Numbered from the stretch's first letter, positions 7,248 through 16,768 are shown. The stretch is DNA of 64,000 nt from SHLQ01 sp964451305 (GCA_964451305.1 CAYVHV010000018.1:6270-70269), one strand, 5' to 3'. Translations and numbers: made by a program. The notes: generated from the sequence alone by a model not told the origin.

Positions 7248-8177
7248 TTAGGCAGCTGTAGCAGACTCCGGCCGAATCGCGGGCAGACCAGCGTTGACCC
7301 GGCTGTCAAAGACCTTCTTGCGACGCAGGTGGGCATCGACCTCAGCACCGACCAGAACTCCCTGAGACAGATAGTGCAACCACAGCAGAACCGAGATGAT
7401 GCTCGCGAGCGTGCCATAGGCTTCGCCGGCACTACCGAAGTTTGATGACACCCACGCCAAAATCGCTGAGATCAGCAACATCAACACCGCAGCGACGACA
7501 CCGCCGGGGGTAATGATCGGCGAGCGGCCACCAGGAACGAGCTCGTTTGTCCGGTTCGGATCTTCGGCGGGGCCGAGGCGAAACAGCGTCGACATTCCAG
7601 CGATCAAGACCAACAGCAACACGGGAAAGCGCGCAATATTGATGAGCGTGCTCACCGCGGAGCTATCGATGAAGCTGCTCACAAGCGCGGGCACGACCGA
7701 CATGGCAAACACCGTCGCGGCGAGAAGCACGATCGCTCCGAGCATGAGGCCAATGGCGGTCAACTTCTTGACAACGAACGAACGGGTCTCGGTCCGACCA
7801 AAGATGAGGTTGAGACCTTCCATGAAGTGTCCGAGCGCTCCTGACGCGCTCCAGACCGCGGAAGCGATGCCGATCACCGCAGCGATGCCAGCTGCCCCAT
7901 CCGCTTCGATGATGCCGCCGAGTTGATCGAGCAGGAAATTGGCCGTTGCCTCCGGCGCAGCCTCGAGCGCGGACATTGCCTCGGTCTCCAGAATCACTGG
8001 ATCAGCAACGAGGCTTGTGATGGCGACCGTTGCGGCCAATGCTGGGATGAGCGCAATGAATGCGAAGAACGCGACACCGGCAGCGATGATCGTCAGCCGG
8101 TGCTCCTTTCGCTTCGCGAGGACGTCCTTTAGCATGCTCGGCGGCGCAGTGGGATCTACGACCTTCGATTTCGCCAT
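7248..8177 (-). CDS. YihY/virulence factor BrkB family membrane protein
   Basis: Integral membrane protein of 309 aa with about six hydrophobic segments. It starts with a short cytoplasmic, Lys-rich N-terminus and then the family pattern RLTIIAAGVAFFAFIALIPALAA. Further family features are VWSASGALGHFMEGLNLIFG in the middle and GTLASIISVLLWLHYLSQGVLVGAEVDA near the end. A Shine-Dalgarno (AGGTGA) precedes the ATG at good spacing. The family is sometimes mis-called ribonuclease BN; its true function is unknown. Confidence 0.92.
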   Translation of the reverse strand: MAKSKVVDPTAPPSMLKDVLAKRKEHRLTIIAAGVAFFAFIALIPALAATVAITSLVADPVILETEAMSALEAAPEATANFLLDQLGGIIEADGAAGIAAVIGIASAVWSASGALGHFMEGLNLIFGRTETRSFVVKKLTAIGLMLGAIVLLAATVFAMSVVPALVSSFIDSSAVSTLINIARFPVLLLVLIAGMSTLFRLGPAEDPNRTNELVPGGRSPIITPGGVVAAVLMLLISAILAWVSSNFGSAGEAYGTLASIISVLLWLHYLSQGVLVGAEVDAHLRRKKVFDSRVNAGLPAIRPESATAA

Positions 8178-8222
8178 GATTTCACCTAACTTTCTCGCGA
8201 GGGCGGCTACCGTTCTCCCGCA

Positions 8223-8882
8223 ATGGAGCCATTTGTTTTTGGAGTAGACCTCGATGGTGTCTGCGGTGACTATACGCCAGCGTTCCGCACCGTTGCAGCA
8301 CGGGAATTGGGAGTTCGAGAGGAGGATCTACCCCTCGAGCGTTCGTGGGACTTTCGGGAGTGGAACCTCGAGCGTGTCGGCGGGTTCGAACGCCTCCATG
8401 CCCTCGCTGTTTCCGAGGATCGGATCTTTGCCACAATGCCACCGATCGAGGGCGTCACCGACGCGCTGTGGCGACTCTCGGACGCAGGAATTCATATTCG
8501 CGTGATCACCCATCGCCTCTACGTCAACTGGGGGCATGCCTCGGCGGTCGCCGACACCGTGGGTTGGCTCGATGAGCACCGCATCCCGTATCGAGACATC
8601 TGTTTTCTTGGAAACAAGCCCGATGTCGGCGCCGATGCCTACATCGACGACGGGCCGCACAACATCATTCAGCTGCGCGACGCTGGATTCAACGCGATCG
8701 TGTTCGACCAGCCGTACAACCGAGATCTCGACGGACCGAGGGTCTCGAACTGGGCCGAACTCGAAGACATGATCATGACGATGGCGGCAGACCGCCTCGG
8801 CGTCATGCAGCCACAGCTACCTGGAGTCGATGCCGGATCTGACCGGATCGACAGGCACCGATCCGAAGCGAGCGACGAATAA
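8223..8882 (+). CDS. HAD-type 5'(3')-deoxyribonucleotidase-like phosphatase
   Basis: HAD superfamily hydrolase of 219 aa resembling the NT5C (cytosolic deoxyribonucleotidase) family. The nucleophile motif is VDLDGV (DxD) at the N-terminus, the second motif is VITHR, and the metal-binding acidic pair is in AYIDDGPHN near residue 145. Such enzymes dephosphorylate nucleoside monophosphates, but the exact substrate cannot be read from sequence. TACCGT at 8208-8213 lies nine nt before the ATG and is the likely -10 of a near-leaderless message. It is divergent from the YihY gene. Confidence 0.82.
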   Translation: MEPFVFGVDLDGVCGDYTPAFRTVAARELGVREEDLPLERSWDFREWNLERVGGFERLHALAVSEDRIFATMPPIEGVTDALWRLSDAGIHIRVITHRLYVNWGHASAVADTVGWLDEHRIPYRDICFLGNKPDVGADAYIDDGPHNIIQLRDAGFNAIVFDQPYNRDLDGPRVSNWAELEDMIMTMAADRLGVMQPQLPGVDAGSDRIDRHRSEASDE

Positions 8883-8885
8883 CGG

Positions 8886-9722
8886 TTACCGGTGCGCGAG
8901 CTTGGCTCGTGCAGGGTCAAGATCGTTCGGGTTGGTCACACCGATCCACTCCTCGGCAGAGACTGGCACCTTGACTAACAGCTCGCCTTCGTTGCGAAGA
9001 CGGTCGACAACGTCGGGCAGGAGATACTCGGTCTTTGGTTGGTCACCAAACTCCCCGTAGAACTCGTCCCACTGACTCGCCAGGTGCCCGTACAACGATT
9101 GGGAGAACGCGAACATATTCATCGACACCATGGTGTCGTCGGCGAGTTCGCCGACCGGGTCCTCGGATTTGATCACGCCGTCCTCTGCTCGAGCGATGCC
9201 GTGGGTCTCGGAGATAGAGTCCAGAAGGTTGTCCGTCACCGCGCAGACACCGCGCGAGACAGCGCCTTCGACAGGCAGAGTCTTTGCGAGCTGAAACGCG
9301 ACGAGCGCAGCGGTCTTGTCGTCAGCGCCGGCGAGCGCATCGGCAGCGAGCTGGAACGAGGACGGCCCATAGTAGTCATCGGCATTGACCACGATGAACG
9401 ATCCGGTGACCGCATCCTTAGTCGACAGTACGGCGTGAGCTGTTCCCCATGGTTTGTCTCGTTGGGGACCGAACTCATCCTGGCGTACGAACGCAAAGCC
9501 ATCGAGAGAGCCGTACTGGCGCTCGAGATGGCTCTTGACGTCCGCTTCGATGTCGGTCCGGATGATGAGCACGATCTGCGAACAACCCGCTGCACGGGCG
9601 TCCTTGATCGCAAAGTCCAAGAAGGCTTCACCATTTGGCCCGACCTCGACGAGTTGCTTGGTTCCGCCGAAACGGCTTCCGAGTCCGGCGGCCATGATCA
9701 CGAGAGAAAGATCCATACCCAT
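8886..9722 (-). CDS. Sugar-phosphate nucleotidyltransferase family protein
   Basis: GT-A-like NTP transferase of 278 aa. The N-terminal signature is LVIMAAGLGSRFGGTKQL, equivalent to the GxGxR...PK nucleotide loop (here T-K rather than P-K). The metal-binding acidic pair is in VVNADDYYGPSS. Nearby conserved segments are KPWGTAHAVL and a late TEYLLPDVVD. It probably transfers a nucleotidyl group onto a sugar phosphate or related acceptor; I cannot assign the sugar. A second Met two codons in is an alternative start. It converges with the nucleotidase gene with only three nt between. Confidence 0.78.
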   Translation of the reverse strand: MGMDLSLVIMAAGLGSRFGGTKQLVEVGPNGEAFLDFAIKDARAAGCSQIVLIIRTDIEADVKSHLERQYGSLDGFAFVRQDEFGPQRDKPWGTAHAVLSTKDAVTGSFIVVNADDYYGPSSFQLAADALAGADDKTAALVAFQLAKTLPVEGAVSRGVCAVTDNLLDSISETHGIARAEDGVIKSEDPVGELADDTMVSMNMFAFSQSLYGHLASQWDEFYGEFGDQPKTEYLLPDVVDRLRNEGELLVKVPVSAEEWIGVTNPNDLDPARAKLAHR

Positions 9723-9858
9723 TGGATAGTCGCAGCCATAGGAAAAGTCGCGTCAATCCTTCGAATGATGTTGCGATGCTCACCCGGTCATTGCTCCAGC
9801 CGGTATGTAATGGTGCTCTCCAATCGGTTCGCTGGTTGGCCCGATACTGTTGTGCAAT

Positions 9859-10680
9859 ATGCACGTCGATGCCGTCATTACCGATCTCGATGGGACCTTT
9901 TGGTCTCCGTCTTCGGAGATCCATCCCCGCAGCCTCGAAACCGTGGCGATTCTCGACCGACACGAGATTCCATTCGTTATCGCAACTGGGAGACGTGCGC
10001 TGGGGGCACATCACGGCCTTGCTCGGTATGGGCTTGGGAGCAGACCGGCGATCCTCATGAACGGCGCGATCGTACGAGAGGCCCTCGATGGCGAATCGAT
10101 CGCAGCCAAAGGAATCGACAGAGCTGCGGCACTCGACGTGCTGGCCGAATTTCGCACCGCTGGCCTCGAACCGGTCGTCTACGTCGACGACCCGGATAAC
10201 GACATGCTCATCGCGAGTGAAAGTGCAGCTGGCGCAACATACCTGTCGACAACCGTGGGGTATGCGCGCGTCGATGATCTCGAGGCCGCGATGTCGAACT
10301 CGACGGTCATTGGTTTCGGGGCATTCGGCTATGACTACGACGTGCTTGACCCCATTTGCACGGCGGTCAACGACAACGAATACGCCGCTGCGGTGATCGG
10401 CGTGTCGCTCATCGAGGGCGGACATGGGCTCATGGTTCAACCCCACGGCGTCCACAAACAGGTCGGGATCGATGAGTGGTGCGCACATACCGGAGTCGAC
10501 CCGACGAGGCTCGCTGTCATCGGCGATGGGCACAATGACATCGAAATGCTCGAAGCCGCCAAGATCGCAATCGTGCCCGAGAACGCTCCCCCCGAAATCA
10601 TCGAATTAGCCGATGCGACAATTCCTGCAAATGAAGAGGGCGGTTGGGAACAGCTACCGGCGATTCTGGGGTTAAGTTAA
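9859..10680 (+). CDS. HAD-IIB (Cof-type) phosphatase
   Basis: Cof-like HAD hydrolase of 273 aa. Motif I is VITDLDGTF with the nucleophile Asp at the N-terminus, motif II is IATGRR, the C2B cap fills the middle, and motif III/IV is LAVIGDGHNDIEMLEAA. HGVHKQVGIDEW provides the conserved Lys. The family dephosphorylates sugar phosphates and similar small molecules. I chose the ATG rather than a TTG three codons earlier because TACTGT at 9845-9850 sits eight nt before it. The following dehydrogenase gene starts five nt after the stop, so the two are probably co-transcribed. Confidence 0.87.
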   Translation: MHVDAVITDLDGTFWSPSSEIHPRSLETVAILDRHEIPFVIATGRRALGAHHGLARYGLGSRPAILMNGAIVREALDGESIAAKGIDRAAALDVLAEFRTAGLEPVVYVDDPDNDMLIASESAAGATYLSTTVGYARVDDLEAAMSNSTVIGFGAFGYDYDVLDPICTAVNDNEYAAAVIGVSLIEGGHGLMVQPHGVHKQVGIDEWCAHTGVDPTRLAVIGDGHNDIEMLEAAKIAIVPENAPPEIIELADATIPANEEGGWEQLPAILGLS

Positions 10681-10684
10681 GTTG

Positions 10685-11551
10685 ATGACCACAGTTGGAT
10701 TTATCGGACTTGGCGCCATGGGATATCCAATGGCTGCGCATCTTCTCAAAAACGGCCACGACGTTCGCGTTTTCAATCGGACGACCGAGGTTGCAGAACG
10801 TTTCTGTCAGGAACATCCCACGGCGACTCTCGCTTCCTCACCCCGTGAAGCATGTAACGGCGCCGACGTCGGTGTTCTCATCGTCGGCAACGACGACAGC
10901 GTTCGGTCGGTTGCATTCGGAGACGACGGCGCCCTCGCTGGCCTATCCGCTGGTTCCATACTCATCGACCACACGACCGCATCTGCCACCGTGGCTGAGG
11001 AACTCCAAGACGCCGCGACCGCCGTGGGCATCGCCAGCCTCGATGCTCCCGTATCTGGTGGCGAAGCCGGAGCGGTCAATGGAGTTCTCACCATCATGTG
11101 TGGCGGCGACGAATCGACGTTCGACGCCGCGCTGCCGATACTGGACTCCTATGCCAAGACACGGACGCTGATCGGTCCGACAGGCAGCGGCCAACGCACC
11201 AAGATGGTCAACCAGATCGCGATTGCGGGCTTGGTCCAAGGACTTTCCGAAGCGCTCAACCTCGGGGTCGCTGCTGGCCTCGACATGGGGAAGGTTCTCG
11301 CGACGATCTCCGATGGCGCTGCTGGATCCTGGCAGATGAGTAATCGCGGCCAAACGATGGTCGATTCACAGTTCGATTTCGGTTTCGCCATCGAATGGAT
11401 GATCAAAGATCTCGGCATTGCGCTCACCGAAGCGGAGCGGCTCGGAGCGCCGACACCAATCGCTACCCAGGTCGCTGGCTTCTACCAAGAACTCGCCGAC
11501 TCTGGCAATGCCCGTAGCGACACATCCGCGCTCATCAAGCGCCTCCACTAA
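10685..11551 (+). CDS. NAD(P)-dependent oxidoreductase, 3-hydroxyisobutyrate dehydrogenase family
   Basis: Beta-hydroxyacid dehydrogenase of 288 aa. The dinucleotide motif is VGFIGLGAMGYPMA, followed by VFNRT at the end of strand two. The substrate-binding SLDAPVSGGEAGAVNG and the catalytic Lys region GSGQRTKMVNQ are both present, as is the C-terminal KDLGIALTEAERLG. Substrate candidates are 3-hydroxyisobutyrate, tartronate semialdehyde or similar acids. TAAGTT, inside the end of the upstream gene, lies six nt before the ATG, so a leaderless internal promoter is possible alongside read-through. Confidence 0.9.
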   Translation: MTTVGFIGLGAMGYPMAAHLLKNGHDVRVFNRTTEVAERFCQEHPTATLASSPREACNGADVGVLIVGNDDSVRSVAFGDDGALAGLSAGSILIDHTTASATVAEELQDAATAVGIASLDAPVSGGEAGAVNGVLTIMCGGDESTFDAALPILDSYAKTRTLIGPTGSGQRTKMVNQIAIAGLVQGLSEALNLGVAAGLDMGKVLATISDGAAGSWQMSNRGQTMVDSQFDFGFAIEWMIKDLGIALTEAERLGAPTPIATQVAGFYQELADSGNARSDTSALIKRLH

Positions 11552-11600
11552 ACCACTACCCTGCACCACAGGATTTCACGAGAAAACTAAAGAGCCCCTC

Positions 11601-12983
11601 ATGACGAACCACTTTGAACTACTCATCATCGGCACCGGGTCGGGAAACTCGATCATCACTCCCGAGATTGAAGGCAGCAACGTCGCCATCATCGAACGAG
11701 GTGCGTTCGGTGGAACATGCCTGAACGTCGGCTGCATCCCATCGAAGATGTTCGTGTACGCCGCCGACATGGCCCACCACGCAAAATATGATGGCCCACG
11801 TCTGGGAGTAGACACGACGTTCAACGGAGTCGACTGGCCAGCGATTCGTGATCGCGTCTTCGGTCGCATTGACCCCATTGCTGAAGGTGGCGAGCGCTAC
11901 CGCACCGAGGAACAAGAAAACGTCACCGTCTTTCGAGGTTCAGCCCGCTTCACCGGCGACAAGACCGTCGAGGTTGCAATGAATGACGGCGGCACTGAGA
12001 CCGTCACCGCCGACAAGATCGTCCTCGCCGCCGGCGCCCGGGTGTCGGTTCCCCAGATGATCACCGACTCTGGCGTCGACTACCACACCTCCGACACCAT
12101 CATGCGAATCGACGAGCTCCCAGAGCATCTGATCGTCCTCGGCGGTGGATATATCGGTGCTGAACTTGGAAACGTATTCGGCTCGTTCGGCTGCAAGGTC
12201 ACCATCCTCAATCGCAGCGGAAGTCTCATCCGCTTCGAAGACCCCGATATCTCCAGCCGGTTTACCGCCGACTACTCGAAACGATTTGATGTCCGCCTCA
12301 ACACGAACCTCGTGTCCCTCTCCCAAGACGGCGACCAGATCTCGATCACCATCGACCAGGGTGAGGGCGAAGAGGTCATTACCGGAGATGCGTTCCTTGT
12401 CGCGACCGGTCGTGTTCCAAACGGCGACGAACTCAACGTCACCGCCACCGGAGTCGAACTCAACGAACGCGGCTATGTCGTGACCAATGAGTTCCTCCAA
12501 ACCGCCCATCCCGATATCTGGGCGCTCGGCGATATCACCAACCCGCAGCAGCTCAAGCATCTCGCAAACATCGATGCGCGAGCGGTCGCACACAACCTCG
12601 TGCATCCCGACGACCTGCGCTCGATCGACCGAAGTTGCGCCCCACACGCGGTCTTTGGACATCCTCAGGTGGCGTCGGTTGGGCTCACCGAGCCTCAGGC
12701 GATCGAAGCCGGCCACAACATCATCACTACGCTCCACGAGTTCGGCGGCGCGGCATACGGCTGGGCGATGGAAGACACGACGAGTGCATGCAAGCTCGTC
12801 GCCGATGCAGACACGAGGCTCCTTCTCGGCGCCCACATCATTGGACCACAAGCCTCGACACTCATCCAGCAGCTGATCCAAGGCATGGCGTTCGGCACGA
12901 CCGTCGACCAAATGGCACGCGACCAGATCTACATCCATCCGGCACTCACCGAAGTTGTCGAGCAAGCGCTCTTGAACCTCTAG
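11601..12983 (+). CDS. mtr: Mycothione reductase
   Basis: FAD- and NADPH-dependent disulfide reductase (460 aa) that regenerates mycothiol from mycothione in the cytoplasm. It opens with the FAD motif LLIIGTGSGNSI and the redox-active disulfide FGGTCLNVGCIPSKMFVYAAD; the TGSGNS and KMFVYAAD forms are typical of Mtr rather than lipoamide dehydrogenase. The NADPH motif is LIVLGGGYIGAELGN, the second FAD motif IWALGDIT, and the catalytic His-Glu pair is in QIYIHPALTEVVEQ. An open extension upstream lies over the previous gene and was discarded. Mycothiol use supports an actinobacterial host. Confidence 0.9.
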   Translation: MTNHFELLIIGTGSGNSIITPEIEGSNVAIIERGAFGGTCLNVGCIPSKMFVYAADMAHHAKYDGPRLGVDTTFNGVDWPAIRDRVFGRIDPIAEGGERYRTEEQENVTVFRGSARFTGDKTVEVAMNDGGTETVTADKIVLAAGARVSVPQMITDSGVDYHTSDTIMRIDELPEHLIVLGGGYIGAELGNVFGSFGCKVTILNRSGSLIRFEDPDISSRFTADYSKRFDVRLNTNLVSLSQDGDQISITIDQGEGEEVITGDAFLVATGRVPNGDELNVTATGVELNERGYVVTNEFLQTAHPDIWALGDITNPQQLKHLANIDARAVAHNLVHPDDLRSIDRSCAPHAVFGHPQVASVGLTEPQAIEAGHNIITTLHEFGGAAYGWAMEDTTSACKLVADADTRLLLGAHIIGPQASTLIQQLIQGMAFGTTVDQMARDQIYIHPALTEVVEQALLNL

Positions 12984-13175
12984 GCCGAGCGGCTCGCAAC
13001 ACCCAGAATCAGCGCGCATCCCGGCGCGCGTCTCAAAAGTTCACCAAATCCTGTGGTTTTTTCGCGCATTTTTCTCATTTTCGCGGCTTCACGGGACAAA
13101 AGACCTATAGGTGACCCCCAAAGTTGGCCGACGTGACATAGGACAAGCCACTCGAAACAACCGGGAGCCGCCACG
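12984..13175. other. Intergenic region before the conservon
   Basis: This 192-nt gap holds two TTTTCGCG tracts around 13.06 kb and a perfect 10-bp palindrome ACCTATAGGT at 13103-13112, which could be part of the conservon promoter or an operator. GGGAG precedes the kinase ATG. No small gene is evident. Confidence 0.4.
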
Positions 13176-16100
13176 ATGGCCAATCCGAATGATGTACAAC
13201 AGGACGAGGCAGCAACGCCAATGTCCGCCGATGACCGCTTTGCAGCGCTCGTCAATCAGAGCCGCGGCCTTCGGTCCGAGGTTACGGGCGAATCTGTACT
13301 GGGCGAATCATTGATCGACCAGGCTGTGAAGCTCAAGTCGATTCGTCGACGCTTCCTCACGAACGTCCTTCCGATCATGATCATTCCGATCCTACTCCTC
13401 GGCTTTCTCGCCGTTCTGGGTCTCGGAGTGTTGGGCCAACGTACCAATGACGCCGTCGATACCACCGACGACATCTTGATCGAGCACAACGCAAACCTCG
13501 CCGAAACAATGGGCAGTGCGTCGGACACCGGCGCCGGCGCAATCGACGAGTTCTTGTTCCGCTGGTTTGAGCGTGTCGACGGCATCGAAGATGCGAGCGA
13601 AGACGCAACCTTGGTTGCACGACGCCTCCAAACCGCCATCAACATTCTCCCCCAGACCAACGTGCAGGTCGTCTTTACGACAGCAAACGGTGATCTGTTG
13701 AGCCACTCGACTCCCGACACCGCCCTCGACTCCTATGCCGACGCTGAGTGGTTGACACTCGCACGAGAGAACGACCAGTTCCGTTCGTTCGTCGACGACG
13801 GAGAGCACGTCCAGTCCTTTGAGTTCGCTCGCTCGCTCTCCGATGGCAACATCCTGCGCGTTCGAGTTCCGTTTGTGAACATCCAGAACCAGCTCGACCG
13901 AGTCACGAACGGCGAAGACTTCGATCTCGTCCTCATCGACTCGGGCGCCGGTGTGCTCCTGGGTGATACTGCGACGAACCACAACCCAGCGACACTCTTC
14001 ATCCCCGTCACCGATGAACTCCTCGATGGCGCTATGGAAGACACGTCAGCCAACTTTGAGGCAATGGACGATGGCTTCTTTGACAGCACCGAGGGCGTCA
14101 CGTCGACCTCCTCGGTTCTACAAAACGTCAACCCACAGTCGTTCCCATTCATTGGTGTCGACTGGGACATTCAGTCCACGCAGGCCCTCGACTCCATCAG
14201 TACCTCTCTCCTCAGCTTCCGTGACGTTGCTGAAGACGTGAACGAACAACAGCGTGTGCTCTCGATGGGTATCGGCATCATCGTGCTGATCTCGGTCGTC
14301 CTCGCATTCTTCGCTCTGCGCTTCGCTGCTCGCCAGATCTCGAAGCCTGTGGAGCAACTCTCCTTGCAGGCGCAGACGGCGGCAGACGTTGGAATTCCAG
14401 CGGTTGTTGAAGCCGCTCGTACCTCCGATGAGCTTCCTGAACTCGACGAGTTCAAGGTCGACAGTGACGACGAGATGGCAATCCTTGCCGCTTCGTTGAA
14501 CACCATGCAGAACGCTGCTGTGGACCTCGCGGCTGGACAGGCTCAGCTCCGTCGCCAAAACGTGTCTCGTACCTTCGTCAGCCTCGGCCGTCGAAACCAG
14601 AACCTCCTGAACCGCCAGCTCGAGTTCATCGAGGAGCTCGAGCAGCAAGAGCGTGACGCCGATGCGTTGGAGAACCTCTTCCGTCTCGACCACCTTGCAA
14701 CTCGTATGCGTCGCAACGCTGAGAACCTTCTCGTTCTCGCCGGTGAGCAAACCCCACGTCGTTGGGGCAAGCCAATCGCTGTTCGTGACGTGCTTCGTGC
14801 CGCAGCGTCAGAGATTGCTGACTACCGCCGTGTCCGCCTCGGCGATATCGATCCGGCGACCGTCTCGGGCAACCTCGCAACCGACCTTTCGCACCTCTTT
14901 GCAGAGTTGTTGGAGAACGCCGGTAGCTTCTCGCCTCCGACGACTCCAATCGAGGTCTTCGGACAACAGACCGACACTCACTACCGCTTGGCCATCGTCG
15001 ATCAAGGCATCGGCATGGACGACGAATCACTCGCTCAGGTGAACGAGCGTCTCGAGAACCCCGTCGACTTCGCCGACGCCCCATCGGCGTACCTCGGACT
15101 CTTCGTGGTTGGTCGTCTCTCCCAAGAAATGGGTGTGACCGTCCGCCTTGCGAGCGCCGACCCAACCGGCGAGGGCCACCGTCGTGGAACCATTGCCTTC
15201 ATCGACCTACCGAACGCCCTTCTCAGCCAAGACGTTGCAAGCACGCTCCAGACCGACGAGAAGGCCTCTGAAGCCGTCGCCCGTCGTACTGACCAGGTCG
15301 ATGCAACCCAGGCCGAAACCAGTACTGGTGCTGCAGTCTTCGCCGAAGACGCACCCGGTCAGCCAGCTCCGGCGAGTGATGCTCCAACCGCTCCAGCCGA
15401 GGCGCCAGTGCCGGTCGCCGAGTCTGCTCCAGAGACGACCTCTGCTGGCTTCCCGAAGCGCTCCAAGGGCACCAGCGAAGCCGCACCAACGCCAGCCGCT
15501 GAAGCACCAGCACCAGCACCAGCCGCACAGGCCGCACCAACGCCAGCTGCTGAAGCTGCACCAGCAACCACCACTGCCGGCTTCCCAAAGCGCTCCAAGG
15601 GCGCAACCGAAGTCAAGACCACCCCAGACAAGTTCGTCTCGGATACACCAGCAGTAGCCGAAGCTGCTCCAGCCGCACAGGCCGCACCAGCGCCCGCCGC
15701 TGAAGCACCGGCACCAGCTGCTGAAGCTGCACCAGCAACCACCACTGCGGGCTTCCCAAAGCGTTCCAAGGGCGCAACCGAAGTCAAGACCACCCCAGAC
15801 AAGTTCGTCTCGAGCACACCAGCAATTGCGGGACAGGTTCCCGCAGAAGCAAACGCCAAGCCCCAGCTAAAGCGTGACCCAAACACATCAGCTGTTGCGC
15901 TAGTCAACGCCGCCAAGGCCGAAGCCAAAGCAAAAGCCGCCGCAGAGGCAGCAGCAGGTGGCGCCGCAGCCGCCGGTATCGCCGCTGCAGCTCCAGCGCC
16001 AGCTCCAGAACCAACCGTCGCCCCAGCTCCAGAAGCAGCTCCAGCCCCAACCGGGCCAACGACGAGCGCAGGCTTCCCGAAGCGAGGCGGATCAACAACT

Positions 16101-16334
16101 TCGTCGTCGATCCCTCAACCAACGGTGGATCGACAGATGGAACCAGCGCCCACTCGGGACGCTGACCACGTAAAGAACTCTCTCATGGCATACCGCGCCG
16201 CCGTTGCACGTGGCCGTAGCCAGGGGGAAGAGGCAGAGATGCCCGCCGCAGTTGCAGCCACCGTCGGCTCCGCAACACCAACCGGTGAAATGCAAGACCA
16301 AGACAACAATGCACGACCAGGGAGTGCCTCATGA
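13176..16334 (+). CDS. Conservon sensor histidine kinase-like protein (CvnA type)
   Basis: Membrane sensor of the actinobacterial conservon (nitrate/sulfonate sensor-like) group, 1052 aa. TM1 is about residues 62-86, an extracytoplasmic sensor domain follows, TM2 is about 362-385, then a HAMP-like linker and ATPase. The kinase part has FVSLGRRNQNLLNRQL, the dimerisation segment LDHLATRMRRNAENLLVL, the N-box ELLENAGSFSPP and the G-box VDQGIGM. A conventional H-box is not obvious, as in other members. Residues after about 690 form an unusually long Ala/Pro-rich tail with four AGFPKR motifs and a final amphipathic segment (DADHVKNSLMAYRAAV). Its stop overlaps the next start (ATGA). Confidence 0.9.
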   Translation: MANPNDVQQDEAATPMSADDRFAALVNQSRGLRSEVTGESVLGESLIDQAVKLKSIRRRFLTNVLPIMIIPILLLGFLAVLGLGVLGQRTNDAVDTTDDILIEHNANLAETMGSASDTGAGAIDEFLFRWFERVDGIEDASEDATLVARRLQTAINILPQTNVQVVFTTANGDLLSHSTPDTALDSYADAEWLTLARENDQFRSFVDDGEHVQSFEFARSLSDGNILRVRVPFVNIQNQLDRVTNGEDFDLVLIDSGAGVLLGDTATNHNPATLFIPVTDELLDGAMEDTSANFEAMDDGFFDSTEGVTSTSSVLQNVNPQSFPFIGVDWDIQSTQALDSISTSLLSFRDVAEDVNEQQRVLSMGIGIIVLISVVLAFFALRFAARQISKPVEQLSLQAQTAADVGIPAVVEAARTSDELPELDEFKVDSDDEMAILAASLNTMQNAAVDLAAGQAQLRRQNVSRTFVSLGRRNQNLLNRQLEFIEELEQQERDADALENLFRLDHLATRMRRNAENLLVLAGEQTPRRWGKPIAVRDVLRAAASEIADYRRVRLGDIDPATVSGNLATDLSHLFAELLENAGSFSPPTTPIEVFGQQTDTHYRLAIVDQGIGMDDESLAQVNERLENPVDFADAPSAYLGLFVVGRLSQEMGVTVRLASADPTGEGHRRGTIAFIDLPNALLSQDVASTLQTDEKASEAVARRTDQVDATQAETSTGAAVFAEDAPGQPAPASDAPTAPAEAPVPVAESAPETTSAGFPKRSKGTSEAAPTPAAEAPAPAPAAQAAPTPAAEAAPATTTAGFPKRSKGATEVKTTPDKFVSDTPAVAEAAPAAQAAPAPAAEAPAPAAEAAPATTTAGFPKRSKGATEVKTTPDKFVSSTPAIAGQVPAEANAKPQLKRDPNTSAVALVNAAKAEAKAKAAAEAAAGGAAAAGIAAAAPAPAPEPTVAPAPEAAPAPTGPTTSAGFPKRGGSTTSSSIPQPTVDRQMEPAPTRDADHVKNSLMAYRAAVARGRSQGEEAEMPAAVAATVGSATPTGEMQDQDNNARPGSAS
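15545..15812 (+). repeat. Near-identical 97-bp duplication in the kinase tail
   Basis: Positions 15545-15641 and 15716-15812 are nearly identical and lie 171 bp apart, so the phase is kept in frame. Each copy encodes an AGFPKRSKG motif and the following VKTTPDKFVS segment. Similarity at the DNA level, including third codon positions, suggests a recent duplication. Confidence 0.85.
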
Positions 16335-16750
16335 CCGTATCAACAGAAGCCCAGAACTTTGCCTGGCTGCTCTCTCGCTTCGCCGAGGACACCGCAGGCG
16401 TTCGTGAAGCAGTCGCCGTTTCGGCTGACGGCCTCCTCCTCGCCTCCTCGGCAGGAATCGACTCGACTGGCGTCGACCAGTTCGCTGCAATCGCAGCGGG
16501 CCTTACCAGCCTCACCAACGGCGCCGCAGTGTGCCTTGACTGTGGCGAAGTCGACCAGGTCGTCGTCGAGATGACGCAGGGCAACCTGTTCGTCATGTCC
16601 ATGGGTTACGGAGCGTCCCTCGCCGTATTGTGCCAGTCCGGTGCAGACATTGCTCAGGTCGCATACGAGATGACCCTCCTCGCCGAGCGCGCAGGATCGG
16701 CACTCTCGCCAGAACTCATCGGTGAGCTCAAGAACGTCCTCACGGTCTGA
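16331..16750 (+). CDS. Roadblock/LC7 domain protein (CvnB type)
   Basis: A 139-residue Roadblock/LC7 protein, second member of the conservon. The domain spans the whole chain: NFAWLLSRFAEDTAGVREAVAVSADGLLLASS, then DQFAAIAAGLTSLTNGAA and the closing strand. In other actinobacteria these proteins bind the partner GTPase and probably regulate its nucleotide cycle at the membrane. The start codon overlaps the kinase stop, indicating translational coupling. The family call is firm. Confidence 0.93.
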   Translation: MTVSTEAQNFAWLLSRFAEDTAGVREAVAVSADGLLLASSAGIDSTGVDQFAAIAAGLTSLTNGAAVCLDCGEVDQVVVEMTQGNLFVMSMGYGASLAVLCQSGADIAQVAYEMTLLAERAGSALSPELIGELKNVLTV

Positions 16751-16768
16751 GTCTCGGAGTACCTGACC

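Noticed and set aside
9039..10199. Long plus-strand open frame (386 codons) antisense to the nucleotidyltransferase
   Set aside because: Low-complexity, Arg/Asp-rich product without family motifs; the opposite strand carries a well-conserved enzyme.
11940..13019. Minus-strand open frame of 359 codons under mycothione reductase
   Set aside because: Antisense shadow of a strongly conserved flavoprotein.
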